A stretch of DNA of 64,000 nucleotides, from contig JARKIF010000045.1 in the NCBI GenBank assembly GCA_029378245.1, positions 62,001 to 126,000 of the forward strand, in the 5' to 3' direction. How positions within the stretch are numbered: the stretch's first letter is position 1; each line of letters begins with the position of its first letter. Shown here one piece after another: positions 1 through 11,525 of the stretch. The notes under the pieces are model-generated. The model worked only from the letters and a program-made list of their open reading frames with translations. It was not told where the DNA came from and ran no database searches. A program made the translations under genes and the position numbers. Source of the DNA: Roridomyces roridus. Its lineage: Eukaryota > Basidiomycota > Agaricomycetes > Agaricales > Mycenaceae.

Positions 1-30
1 CTTGTCCACCGCGACTGAAGCTGCGTGTAG

Positions 31-1255
31 GAGTTGAACAAGGCCTTGGTACTACCACTCCCCACTGGCGCCAAACTCGTCGCGCTCCTCGATACCTGTC
101 ATTCCGGCTCGTTGCTGGGTACGTTCCCTCCGCGGACGATCCTCCCTCAGCATGCTCATCGTCACCCAGATCTCAAGCACTATCGGTGCAATCGAGTGGT
201 TGTCCCATGGATCTTTAGAGGGAAGCGAAATAGCGAGGACATACGAAATCGAGTCGGTGAGCAGCCCCTCCAGCCCATCTTTCTGCTAACGAATGTAAAC
301 CACCCGTCTCCAGTCCGTCGTGGCGCGCAGCTCGTCACACTCACCGAACAGCGCACTTGCAAGACTGGCCCTTCGCACTTCCTCTCCTTGAATGCGAAAA
401 TCACCGTGATGTGCGAGTCGCAGGAAGCTCCCACTCCCACATTCACCCCGGCCTCCGACCCCGTAGCTCGCCGTGGCCAGTCTATGAGCGCCGCCTCTCG
501 CGCTTCCACTCGTGTGCGCGCCCATGCTACCTCCGTTGTCCCCAAGAAGAATCTCCGACCTCTCTCTTTTGCCTTCCTGAAATGGGTGCTCTCCGAGGAG
601 GACTGGTGCGAGAGTCCAACAGGCCAGTTCCCCTGCAACGGCTGGTGTCGTCGGGACCTCCGTGACCACGGAACGGTGAATGCCCATGGGGGAGAGGAAG
701 ACGAGGTGAAGGCGGATATTATTTCACTTGCGTCGTGCAAGGATTCCCAGGAGGCGTGGAATGACGAGCAGGGAATGAGTATGACTTCGGTTTGTCCATA
801 GTTGTTTGACTCGATGTTACTTGACTTGACGAACCCGACAGATGCTCATAGACTATCTGAAGCACGCCTCGAATCCGACGCTGATGGATGTACTCGTCCA
901 TGTCAGCCATAGGGCGTACTCGATAGCTTTGGAGCGCCACACGCGAACGAGGTCATATAAGCAGCAGATGAAGAAATTGATGACACATTTGAAGAATAAG
1001 CTCACGCGTCTGGAGAAGCACAGCTTGCCGCCTGCGGCGACGACGGGGACGACGCAGCGGAGAGGACGGACGACAGCGACGTCTTTACTTCAGCCCGCAG
1101 TGCAGACTCGCCGCAAGCAAGCCGTCAAGATCCAGCAGAAGCTGGACGAGGTGCAGAGTCAGTACGGTTTGGCCAGGGGGGATATGGATAACTTCCAGAA
1201 CCCGGAGCTCTCGAGTCCGCGGCCGTTGGATATGATGAGGCCGTGGACGATGTAA
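31..1255 (+). CDS. Metacaspase (peptidase C14), 3' part of gene, 5' end outside window
   Basis: Caspase-fold cysteine protease; fungal metacaspases cleave after Arg/Lys and act in cell death and stress proteostasis. The visible part begins at an intron acceptor (tag at 28-30) followed by the core strand and catalytic Cys motif LLDTCHSGSLLDL. Proposed exons are 31-118, 170-256, 314-789 and 842-1255. Removing introns 119-169, 257-313 and 790-841 gives a continuous frame with the family segments LKHYRCNRV, FRGKRNSEDIRNRVVRRG, ESPTGQF, ADIISLASCKDSQEAW and the C-terminal DMDNFQNPELSS. Two of the three introns are multiples of three and could be misread as coding, but splicing them out restores the expected DLKHYRCNRV and VVRRGAQ joints. 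The catalytic His lies upstream of the window. No lesion is seen. Confidence 0.9.
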
Positions 1256-1853
1256 ACTGAAGGCCAAGTGCACCTTGTCACTGTATGATTGCGCTGTCTT
1301 TTCTTTGTTAACGTGTAATTTCTGGGCTTGTTTTCAGATCTAAATCAGCTGTGTATTGTCAAATGTTATTCGATTATCTATTCCTTGCCAGTCCACGTCC
1401 ACTTTCCATCTCAACCCCAATCGGCTGGTTTCAAACGACGAAGAAATGCCGCGTTGATCTGCATTAATTATGGTAACTGGCACTCTTATCTTTCGTAACC
1501 GAGTTACAGACCGCTGTGCTGCGTACCGGCACTTCGTTGAGAGGTCTGGGGAGATACAAGAGCAGTTGCACCGCTGGTGCGTGTCCCGTTCGACCATCAG
1601 TGGCATCAAGAGCCCATCAGCTTTGGTGATCTCCGTCACGTTACGCCTTTTGCTCGCTTCTGAGTGACGATGACTGTCCAGCTCTGGATTCGCCGCCTTT
1701 CCCCACGTCTTCGCCACTGCTGCGCGACGCACTTCCATTGCTCGCCCTGCGACGCCTCCGCTACGCTGAGTGTGGTGGCCCGGTTGGGCTTCACGCTAGT
1801 GCTATCATTGGTGTCAAATTTCAATGCAGTTTTCTCACCAGATGCTGGGGGAG
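1256..1853. other. Intergenic region, no gene seen
   Basis: Downstream flank of the metacaspase. Only short overlapping reading frames without recognisable motifs occur on either strand. The 3' UTR of the metacaspase probably lies here. Confidence 0.5.
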
Positions 1854-4736
1854 CGATGCATCGCGGGCTCTAATTAGAGACTTTATCGCGATGCATCGTT
1901 CGCTCTCATTAGAATAGCTCGCGATGCATCGCGTTAGAGGCAGTCCCTTTTTCAGACAGTCAACATCCACGGTCAGTGCTCACCGTCGATGGCGTTGTTC
2001 TCGCTTGCTCGTCGCCGCTGGTCCGTGCAACATGATTTCGTAATGCATTAATGGCCGCCCTTCTCAAAAGGGATTTGTTGACACATGTTAGCTTCGGCCT
2101 TTCTTCTGCCATGATTTGCCAGCATCGCGCTCTGACCACACTGACGACGCCGACGTGCCCTCGGGGCTTCTCCTCATCCCTACCCTTTCGTGACACCTAC
2201 TCATCTGGCAACGACCACCGCTCACTGTCTGACCGCCTCGCTTTCAATATGGCAGCACCTCGAGCCTTGGTGCGGCACTCCCTTTCCCCTGCGGCGGCGG
2301 AGGATCCTGGCTTTTTCTCGGTCGCAGTAGGAGGCTCCATGGATTGAAAATGGCCCCTCGCGCGCCCAAGCAAGTACGGCGGTCGTTCGTCTCCGACGTA
2401 TCCGACGTATCCGATAGCGGGTGGCTGGGATTGAGGCTGGACTCGAAGCTCGGGGGACTGACGGTGCGCCTGTGTTTCTTCCCTAACTCGTGTTCCTCAT
2501 TGCACACGAGACTCTTTGCGATGGCATGGAAACTCTCGCCATGACCTCGTTTTACATCCGTTTGCTGCGCACGTAGCCTGTACACAGGGGCTCTCCCCGT
2601 ACCCTCTCTCGATTGCGGTGTGGCTGGACATGGCGTGGTGTTCATCCGCACCGTATGCACCTCCACGGGATATCCGTGCGGTTGTTGCGATCGTGGTGCT
2701 GCGCCCGGCAGGTGCTGTTCGTTCGCATTGAGCGATCGCGTGACACTCATGCCTCTCACCCTTGTCGCGGCTCTCTTCCCTCCAATTGACGGGGTGGTGC
2801 GTCGAATGGCGAGGGCACCGGTGGGCCGGTGGGGTAGCTAGGGTCCGCTGCGGATGGGACGGCGGGGCTCGGAGGGAGGGGCGTTTCCGGTATGGATTCA
2901 GGGAGATGCGAGGACGCGAGGGCGGTGCCGGGCGTCGTCTGAGCAGCCTTGGCCCTTGGTGCGGATTTCTTGGCTACACTCGGAGTAGACGCGGCCCGGG
3001 CATCTGCGAGCGTCTCACGGGAGACGTCGGGAAAGACTGGTCGTGCGAGGGAGCTGCATTGCTCGTGATGTAGCCGCCAGCAGCTACAGCGGCCTAATCC
3101 CTGTGGGCTTGGGAATGGGTACATTTTAGTGCTCGGAGATGTTGTGTAGCTCAATCGTAGAATACTCAATGAATTCCCATTTTCCTCCGTGTCCAGCATC
3201 TTAGACTGTGGCAGGGTCAGCGAGAAATGGTAAAAGCGTCTCGTTGATGTAACGCAGTCACACTATACATCGGAACCGAAAAGAACGATCTATAGCAGGT
3301 GCCAGGGAAGTCTGAGAGAAAATTCGAGTCGGCAGTTGTCGCTTGAACTCTGAACCAAGCTCGATGGTGTCCTTGAAAGCAGTTGAACTATCGAGACGAG
3401 AGGGAAATTACGATTCGAAGAATGTCACGCATCTGGTCACGCAGATCGGAGACGGAAAGTATCATCTTGTGTACATCGTGTAGGCTGTTTTTAAAGTCTC
3501 TGACAAAGGATATGAGTTCTATGAATGTAACCAAGCAGGTATGTAGCCTGGACTCGTTGATGCCTCATGAATTGAAGAAGATCGATGTTGCGACACGATT
3601 TGGTTTGAAAAGTAACGTGCATCTCTGTAGCATTCAGCCTGACCTGGCATTGTGCAATTAGTGTGGAACATTCCCCTGGCAAATGAATTAAGGAGGTATT
3701 ATTTGGGTTATCGAGTCCATAGAGGACTATCAAGATAAATAAAAAGCTTCGAGCAGCCTGGGCAAATGACAACGCTCTTGGGTTGTATAGTCTGATTGCC
3801 TAGTGCTCCTGGACAATTGGAGGGTGTTTCTATTTTTGCTGGATCCAGGCCTCAATTAGAAGGGCCGCTGGTGTGTTTCCATGGTCGCTCAGCTCCGTTG
3901 ACGAAGAGGCTTGCTGAAACTGAGCCGAAAGCGCGGGGCGGCGTGAAGAGGGTCCACCAAAAAAAGGCACCCGCGATTACTCACAGCAGAGATGTGACCG
4001 GTTCCAGAACACTACGCGGTTTTTGGATCCAAGGCAGCCAGTAGCCAGTGGTCAAGACCCAAGACAGTTCGATTGGCATGAATCCAACAAGAAATTAGAA
4101 TCCGCCATTCACGATCAACGCTGGCCGGGATAGCAAATGCTGGGAAATCGCAGCACCAGCCGAGAGAAGAGACAAGCCAGGGCCCAGTTATACAGTGGAG
4201 CATGCAACTGGAAGCATGCAAGTAGCAGAGCAAGGGGAGGGATGGCGGAGGAACGAAAGCCGGTTACTTAATTTTAAACGCCGACTACCAACCAAGCCAT
4301 CGGTGATTGTTTGGTGATTGTACAGTTGCTCCGAGCCCTTGCCGAGCCCGAATCAATTTGTCGAGCAAACGCAGAACAGACGCGGCACAGGACACCCATG
4401 ACCGCGCAACCGTAATAGAGGGAAAGAAGAAGGAATGCAAAGGCGGGTTCCCACCCAGGAGTTGAACGTAGGGCAACAGCTTTGCCATTCGAAGGGACGC
4501 CAGCACTGGCAGATTCAAAAGAAATTCCGAGAATGACAGTCCCGCCCCAGACACCGCCACCCGACTCTGTCCCGCCAATTGTCGGCCTGACGACGCCGCC
4601 GTGCCAGCGGGAACGGCATGCCTCGGATGAATGCTAAATAAGGTAAGCCTTCTAGCGCGATGCATCGCGAGGGTCTCTAATTAGAGCCAACGATGCATCG
4701 CGCATCCGACTCTAATTAGAGCCTCGCGATGCATCA
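1854..4736. mobile_element. 2.9-kb element with about 88-bp TIRs made of alternating palindromes
   Basis: The two ends, 1854-1940 and 4650-4736, are imperfect inverted copies of one another. Each arm alternates three copies of a GATGCATC-centred palindrome (full form CGCGATGCATCGCG) with copies of CTCTAATTAGAG, in the same order when the right arm is reverse-complemented. This is terminal-inverted-repeat organisation with transposase-binding-like iterons. I find no convincing target-site duplication (left flank gggggagc, right flank aaaacccc). The interior has no transposase-like frame, so the copy looks non-autonomous or decayed. Confidence 0.6.
2244..3199 (-). other. Possible decayed Pro/Ser-rich coding segments inside the 1.9-4.7 kb element
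   Basis: Two adjacent minus-strand frames (2756-3199 then 2244-2759) have protein-like composition: a basic stretch KKSAPRAKAAQTT, proline-rich stretches, and an acidic SDTSDTSETNDR patch. They lie in different frames and neither has a recognised domain. They may be remnants of an element-encoded or captured protein, or chance GC-rich open frames. Confidence 0.2.
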
Positions 4737-4861
4737 AAACCCCAGGATGGCCTGGTTTTCTTCGTCGTGTCCTACCATCCCTGATTCCGCACCAACGACC
4801 TTCAATATCAGGACCCCGTCTACCTCACCATCTCGCCAACTTAATTCACACTCACTCATCT

Positions 4862-5276
4862 TAGGGTGTGGTTTACAAACCTGGTTTGCAAACCGGGCTG
4901 TTTATAAACCGGTTCATAAACCAGGCCTAAAAAAGGCCTCAGAGACGAATTTTTTGCCCCCACCCCCTCCTGCATGTTCCCTGTGTACATTCAAACCTTA
5001 TCCTGTATGCATTCAACCCTCGGTGGGCACTGTGCCCATCAACGGACACATCAGACGGTGATCAGGCCTGGATCAAACCTCGTTTGGTCCGCAATATGAT
5101 GCACACATAAGGTTGGTGGCAATGTTCATCCAATTTCATCATTTACTTGGTCTGAATGGACTGCGAAAAGATTCACTTCGCGCCGACTGTATAATGTAAT
5201 TGCATTTAGATAAACCGGGTTTATAAATACCTGTTAATAAACTGGTTAATAAACCAGAGTTAAAAACCACACCCTA
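4862..5276. mobile_element. hAT-type MITE, 415 bp, 8-bp TSD
   Basis: Ends TAGGGTGTGGTTT and its inverted copy AAACCACACCCTA form a 13-bp perfect TIR, flanked by identical 8-bp direct repeats ACTCATCT (4854-4861 and 5277-5284). TA-GGG ends with an 8-bp TSD are the hAT signature. Subterminal zones carry repeated AAACCNGGTTT-like palindromes. No coding capacity is seen, so it would need a transposase supplied in trans. The perfect TSD suggests a fairly recent insertion. Confidence 0.88.
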
Positions 5277-5284
5277 ACTCATCT

Positions 5285-6230
5285 TGATATCCCCGCATCC
5301 ACGTCTTCTCTTCGGCTTGGGTGAGCCGCTGCGTCTTGAAGCGAGCAAAAGGCGTACGTAGCGCCGAGCGGCTGTGAGTCGAGACCCACCACAAGGAAGG
5401 AGAGAGGCTGCTCGTGGAAGATACTCATGGGCTTGTGTCTACATTTTGGTCAGATTCACGATGAAGACGATGGTCCCACTTACACGCTAATGAGATCACA
5501 GAAAGAGATGCCGAAACGAAACAGGCGGTGGCAAGGAACGTCGAGAATCTCGGGTCATTGGCAGAATGACGCCCGATGTCGATGACCAGTGCTCTGCTTT
5601 GACCGTGAGCTCCTGCGCTATATCTCCGCACGCTCTCGACGGCCGAATCGCTGACGGCGAGGAGGAGCATAGCTGCCACCGTGTAGTCCTTGGTACGACG
5701 AAGGTGAAGCTTTGAAGCATGGGAGGCAAGGGTGGCGCAAGTCATACCTGTAGCGTCCCTTCTCCACAGACGACGGGCATTCCGTGCGTCCAAAGCATCG
5801 AGAATACCTGCACAAAAGGGCTGCTAACGAGGCTGTCAGTAACGCAATGCGGTGGATGTGAAATCCACGCACCCTCCGCCACTCGCGGCTTGACACTGCC
5901 CACGCGACTGAGATAAATCTTGAAGCTTGAAGGCTAACGGCGGACTCGGAGGAAGAGGGTTTCAAGATGCATGAGGGGCATTGAGGGCGAAAGTAAGCAG
6001 CAGTGCCTGGGAGGCCAATGGAGGGTGGAGCTCAGAAAAGAGTCGGGGTGACATGCGCTGCAGCCTGGTGCTGTGGCAGCGCGTTGGTATTTTGGATCGA
6101 GCGACCGTCGAATCAAAGAGAAGAGAAATGCTAGGGAGCCGAATAATGGGCATAAGTAAACCGAGATGAGTGGCAGGACAAAGGCGCAGCGGCTTAGGTA
6201 ATCGCCACGTCTTTCTCGTTCTGCACCATC
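5285..6230. other. Intergenic region upstream of F-box paralogue A
   Basis: No frame with recognisable domain content. Minus-strand frames around 5425-5965 overlap one another in several frames and look like chance open frames in GC-rich DNA. The promoter of the F-box gene should lie in the last few hundred bases. Confidence 0.4.
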
Positions 6231-7187
6231 ATGTCCGTCCCGCAGGAGCTCGTCGACCTCATCGTCCACAACGTCGATGACAAGTCGAGTTTCTTATCAT
6301 GCTGCTTTACCGCGCGCTCCTTCGTCCAGCCCGCACAGGCCCAGCTCTACAAAAACATTGAATTCCTTCCTCCGGGCAGTGGAGACGACTCGGATCCATG
6401 CGAAAAATTCTACAACAGCCTCATGTCGACTCCTCATCTTGCTACGCTCGTCCAGGAGCTGCGCATTGTCTCGGTCGTCGCGCAATCCAGCGAAGACTGG
6501 AATACACGTATGGGTTCTTCCTTGATCACCGATTCCCAGAGAACTCGATCCCTCTCATTGATACTCCCTCTCCTCGATCTCAAACGCATATCGCTCGTTG
6601 AGGATTGCCCCAGCGAATGGGTCAAGTGCAGCCTGGACTGGGAGCAATTTGATTCCCCTCTTCGCTCCGCGCTCGCTACCATATTCGCTTCACCCTCGTT
6701 GGAGTCTGCGGAGCTACGCGGCCTTCGCATCTCCTCGCCGCCGAAGCTCATGTCGCTTTTCAGCGAAGCAGCGTCGTTGAAATCACTCTCGATTTCCAGG
6801 GTCCGCTTACAGAGTCTGGACGATCCCACTTCGTGGCCAGCCTCGGGGCCATGGAAGCCGCAACTCGCGAACCTCTTTATATCGGCGCTACGGGGAGATC
6901 ATTTCTGCGAAATCTTCCTGGATCCTCGAGTTGACCTGTCTCAGGTCACCTCACTCCACGTTGCATCCCCCGGTTACGCAGACTGGAAGACGCCGATCTC
7001 AACACCGCCCATTTGTCCACGGCTCCAAAAGTTCGCTTTGATGTTGCCACAAGGTGAGTTCTCTTCGTTCCCGGGGATGAAAATTGTTTCGACATATTCA
7101 TTTCCAGCGGACGGTATCCAGTCTATGCCGACAACCCACCTTGCGTCCCTCCATCTTTACGTCATGTATACAGCGGATGCTCTGTTG

Positions 7188-7884
7188 CAAGAGGTGTCAG
7201 ATATTCTTATCAGGCCCATGAACGATTGCATCAAAACTGATACGCGGGACGAGTATCTCCGCTGAGCGAGTCTCTAATCAACAAGGATGTCATTAAACAG
7301 AGAATGTATCGAGTGTATATGTACATAGGGCTAGTACTAGCTTAATGAATAACGAAGACTATTCCAACCGTTGCCGTTTTCGTGGACTTCGCCGAGTTGG
7401 AGAGCGCGAGAAAGGAGAGCGGAAGGGAGTGTTCTCCTTCTCAGCAGTCCGGCGTCGCCGCGGCGTCTCTGGGAGACGAGACGAGGATGCTGCTAGTGTA
7501 TTTGACAATGTATTAGGTTTGCTCGTGTTCGGAGACTCGAAGGAGGGAGAAGAGACGGGCATCGGGAGAGAGATTAATGCGCCAGTTGGGGTGGTGGCCG
7601 TCGAGATGGTGGCAGAAATTATACTTCCAATGGACTTGACCACAAGTTGACGAGAAGGACGCGTCTGGCGCGTGTCTGACAGTCGCGTCCAGCCGTGTGC
7701 GCGTCTGCTGAGTGTGTCAAGGCCGTTGCAAGGCCATGTCAGTGGTGGGAGCAGTCAAGCCACGTAACGCAAAAGCACTGCGTAATCTACATTACATTCC
7801 CGGATTTACTTCCTAAAACGTATGGCACCTCGACCTGCCATTCACATCAATCATGGGTCCGATCCCCGGATCTGACACCTCTTG
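7188..7884. mobile_element. hAT-type MITE, 697 bp, inserted in exon 2 of F-box paralogue A
   Basis: Ends CAAGAGGTGTCAGA and TCTGACACCTCTTG are perfect inverted copies (15-16 bp when extended). Flanking 8-bp direct repeats CTCTGTTG lie at 7180-7187 and 7885-7892. Removing the element plus one repeat restores the F-box reading frame exactly, an independent proof of the boundaries. An 8-bp TSD points to the hAT superfamily. It encodes no transposase. Confidence 0.93.
7359..7643 (-). other. 94-codon ORF inside the MITE, basic Ser/Arg-rich C-terminus
   Basis: Reads from 7643 to 7359, with a Thr/Ser/Pro-rich first half and a basic tail containing RRRRTAEKENTPFRSP and RRSPRKRQRLE, including a KEN-type tripeptide. 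Composition resembles a disordered nuclear or cell-cycle protein tail. It might be a captured host exon carried by the element. No homologue can be named, and chance is possible at this GC content. Confidence 0.25.
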
Positions 7885-8339
7885 CTCTGTTGCCCATCTT
7901 TCGATCGCGCCCGGTGGATGCACACCTCAAGAAAATCACTCTGGATGTGATGTCGACACGATTCAGCCCAGACCTTGAATCAATGAATCCCACGATCGAA
8001 GACGGTATCAGCCACTTCAGCCGTCTGGAAGTGGTGGAAATCAGAATCCTCCTTCCAAACACCCCAGAATTCGCGGAGTGGGCGGAAACAGCCCGGGTAG
8101 CATTGCCGTCTCTGGAGACGCGTGGTTTATTGAAGATTACACCGCTTGGAGGTCGGTGGACAATCTCACATCCCATGGATTTTACTCAATGATAGTTCAG
8201 ATGATGGGCATTTCACAGACTGGGAATAGCGGAAAGTTGTCCTCAGTCCTTCTTGTTGTCGCAATGTTGTCTTTGCATAAATTTACATCTTACTCAGTAA
8301 TGTACATAGTCCGCCTGTTTCTTGAATTGTATTCTGGTT

Positions 8340-8730
8340 GTGAGCTTCGAGGTTGAAGTGTACCGCTCTGGGAGATTCTACTTCGACGAGCTGGAGATTG
8401 AGGATAGAATTCCTCCAGTTCGACCCGTCCATCCCACCGGACTGGTATGAGCGCAAGACGGGGGTTCGTGTTCAACAGAGTGGACTCCAGATCCTTGGAG
8501 TGCAGTCTTCGTCTTCGGGGAATGCTAATCTTACTGCGGCGTTCCTGTCGAGTGTGTTTCCGAATCTGGGAGAGATTGCCGTTGGAGGTCGGTGCACGCA
8601 GAATGCCAACCCGGAGGCGGATGTGGTGGTGAGGAGGTCGGGGTGGTTGACTGTTGAGGAGTTGTTACCTGTGCTATGGCAAGTGAGGAGCGAGGAGGAG
8701 CAGTGGAGCTCGTCGAAGAGTATGCAATGA
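8340..8730 (+). pseudogene. Isolated C-terminal fragment of an F-box/LRR-like gene
   Basis: The frame ending at 8730 contains LQFDPSIPPDWYERKTGV, ANLTAAFLSSVFPNLGEI and LTVEELLPVLWQVRSEEEQW, which read like the conserved tail of mushroom F-box/LRR proteins. Just upstream a second frame reads EVEVYRSGRFYFDELEIED, also protein-like, so a frameshift or lost intron separates the two near 8400. No F-box or start lies upstream. I take it as a truncated relic. Confidence 0.4.
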
Positions 8731-8803
8731 ATGAATTCGATTTTGGTCGTGGATTCTCGCTCCTCGTTTGCATCTCAGCTGCGGATAGATTGAAAATTTG
8801 CAG

Positions 8804-9451
8804 CTACTCTTCGGAGACGAGAGTCTCATCGTAATTAATCCACGGAGGCCCACACGCGTACATGGCCGACCTTCCGATAACATATGGCTTGCTACCTATA
8901 CCTAAACCGTTTCCAATCGCAAGGTGCGGGCAAACCACTTTGGACCCTAGTAGTCTTTTGTGCTGGTTCTCGCCCGCCCCAGTCGATGCGCATACATAAA
9001 GACAAATACTCCCATGGACGTGCCAACGCGCCATCACTCGTTTGTATAGAGCGTTAACCTCGTAATTCTTGCTGAGGCGGAGGACTCCTCGAAGTATTTC
9101 GAAGGTTGTGCGAGTGGGTAAAGGAAGGAAGATTCTGATAGTTCGCCGACGATCAGTCAGTAATTGCCACTGTGAGATGCCAATTGAGGACGCGTACTTA
9201 CTTGTAATCAAACAGGGCCTGTAAAAATTATTCAACATCGGCGCCATCGTCGGGACAGCCATCCACGGTCTCCCCGTCAGCAGGCTGGGGCATCTCGAGC
9301 ATATTGCGAAAGATGGTGGCCTCGCGGGCCAGCAGGTCTCCGTAGACCTGAAAGAGCGACGTCGTCGTAGCGAGCACCAAGGTGCCATCTGTTCAATGCG
9401 GCGGGGGTCCGTGGTAGGCGAGGCTGGTGGAGTGGGGTCAATTGTGGACAT
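8804..9451 (-). pseudogene. BTB/POZ-domain protein, decayed
   Basis: BTB/POZ proteins dimerise and often serve as CUL3 ligase adaptors. The start at 9451 gives MSTIDPTPPASPTTDPRR, a leader typical of this mushroom family. After a one-base frame change near 9389 the frame reads DGTLVLATTTSLFQVYGD, LLAREATIFRNMLEMP and ETVDGCP, the BTB core. An in-frame TAA at 9228-9230 precedes FLQALFDYK. The intron 9135-9201 (gtaagt/cag) then joins to FLPLPTRTTFEILRGVLRLS and KNYEVNALYKRVMARW, the downstream helices. A frameshift plus a nonsense codon indicate a pseudogene, unless both are sequence errors. Confidence 0.7.
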
Positions 9452-11525
9452 GGTGGGCGTGTGTGAACCGGACCACGAGGCTTCTACGCGGATGGCGTAA
9501 TTCTGCCCGGTTTATAAATGTCCGCAATCGGACTTACAAGAGACGCGGGCATCACAAACCTTGTCCACCGACGACGTGGATAATCAAGCGACGAAGGTCG
9601 GGTTGCAACATGTCGATGAGATCGTCGGAGATATAGACGGCCCATTCCCATTCCAGCGTAATCTAAGTTGAGAAGGAATGAAAAGCACTTGATAAATTTT
9701 CACAATGAGCCGAAGTTGGATGACGCACATCAGCACACATCCTTGTAGCACGCGCCGCTGAAGCTGAACTGTGCGGGGCGGACACTGCCTGGAAGCGACA
9801 TCAAACGGTGCGGATATTGATTTGATCCCATCCGGTCGCTGGCCTGGTGGAGGCGTACAGATTTGGTAGAGATTCTCGTGCAGTGTCGGTGCCGGTGCAT
9901 TTGCATTGCCGGATGAGGATGAGAATGTACAGGTCCCACTGCCAGTAGTCGTTTGCTGCGTTGAATAAGTAAATGTCGTCGCATCGCAGATTGCGAGTTT
10001 GGTGAATCGAATCGGCAGATATGTATCCAAACGCAGTCCAAATCCCAGAAAATCGGAGGACGCAACGCGTCCGTAGGTGCGGCAAGCGCAGTTTCGATGC
10101 GGAGTGGTGGGAGAAAGCAAGAGCCGGTAACTGAGTTGGTCACCGGTCCTTCCTGTTTCCTCCGGCCATGATCTCAGACTCCTTTCCGAATTAACTCATA
10201 CTCCTCCCCATGATCGCGGCCATCCAAGACGATCTATCGCATAACGATCGTCTCTGTAACGGCACGCAAGTCTGATGACTGAAGCGCGACAGTACTTACC
10301 GCGTTTAGCTGTATCCGAAGAGTCTCTTCGGTTTTGTGGCGGTCGCATCGTATCTTGCTTCCCTCATTGTCATGCCCGAATCGACCATCTCAAGTTCCAT
10401 GTCGATACCACGAAATCAGACGTTTCGCAGCCCTCGGGCCTTTCGGCCATGGTACTCAGAGCCCAGAACGGTCTCAACGCTGAGCTCGGGCAGCTGGCGT
10501 AGTCTAGCGAACTAGTGGTATTGAAGCGTGCGGGTAACGTGGTGCGTACGCCTCTCCTCTTGACCGTTGTCGACCGCAACTCACACGTTTCACTTTCTGA
10601 TGGGAGCATATGTGAGGGCTCAATCGCATCCCCTTCCCAGCGTTGTCTCAACGGCTCATCTCGTGCATACATACCATCTCCTCGATAGCCTTCAAGATCT
10701 GTTCTACGACCTCGGTATCCAGGCCACCTTCGCTCCTACCGTCGGTATTGCGTCCGCCTGTATCGCAACCAATCCGTATGCGTACACCGTCGGCCGGGAA
10801 TTCGCCGTCTCGTGGGACAGCAACGGCTGAATTTGGCCGTTTCGGATGCCCGTTGCATCTCGACGCTCTCCGCAGCGACTGTCAGGACTTGATCCATGCT
10901 GGGCGCTGTCGGTCTAAGGAGCTACGCGTTTGTGGCCCAGTAAACGTGCGAAGTCTAGATCTTCTGTCGCGTAGATTTCTCAACACAAGATCTTCGTCGT
11001 CTCTTCGTCCGAAGTGCCGTTCAGAACGGCGGTCTAAATCGAGCCTACTGTCCCTCCGACGGAACTCTTTGTTGCCGGCATCGGGCGTCTTTCTGCACGA
11101 ATAGAATCTCCTTCCGCAGCTGCAATGATCTTATTTCTGGACTGACGCCCATCGGGTTGCGAGGTAGGCATAGCACGCGCCGAGCGCTCATCTGCGACCG
11201 ATTTCCCGGAAGCTACCGCTCCTCACGGAACTGCCAACGTTCACAGTTTCAATGATTCCCGCACGAATTTGGGCACCTAATAACGACACCCTCCCACCCC
11301 TCGACACTTTGCACTCCCTCCCACCTGCCCAACACCTCCCGACCCTATCACTTTGCTTTGCTCATGTCGAGCCCTCCGGTGGATGAGGTAGGGGTTGCCG
11401 GCAGTCCAAATTGGCCCCAAACTGAAGGATTTGGATTATAGAGCACAATTCCCTGGCCCGCCCTCGAAACCGTGGATATTTCGGTCGACCCGCCGTCGCC
11501 AGTCGAGTCCCACTAGCCGACAACA
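9452..11525. other. 2-kb region without an identifiable gene
   Basis: Minus-strand frames at 9584-10143 are open in all three phases and contain no domain I recognise. Plus-strand frames at 10275-11104 are broken. 11280-11380 is a C-rich tract that could be the promoter of the next gene. Decayed coding sequence is possible at 9.6-10.1 kb. Confidence 0.35.

Larger units (their letters stand above)
6231..8192 (+). pseudogene. F-box/LRR-like protein, paralogue A, split by a MITE
   Basis: F-box proteins bind SKP1 and select substrates for SCF ubiquitin ligases. The N-terminus VPQELVDLIVHNVDD is an F-box helix closely matching paralogues B, C and D in this window. The family blocks TPHLATLVQELRIVS, SPLRSALATIFASPSLES and SLKSLSISRVRL follow in order. 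Exon 1 is 6231-7053; an intron at 7054-7107 (phase 1, same site as in paralogues) precedes exon 2. Exon 2 runs to 7187, is broken by a 697-bp element, and resumes at 7893. Joining 7187 to 7893 gives TADALLPIFRSRPVDAHLKK in frame, matching the paralogues. Without removal, translation stops at 7263-7265, giving a truncated 344-residue reading. Stop of the rejoined frame is at 8190-8192. Confidence 0.82.

Noticed and set aside
4861..4866. TTAGGG, the telomere repeat unit
   Set aside because: Single copy, explained by the MITE terminus TAGGGTG; no tandem telomeric array.
9584..10143. 178-codon and overlapping minus-strand frames as a gene
   Set aside because: All three minus-strand phases are open here; no domain or splice logic favours one.
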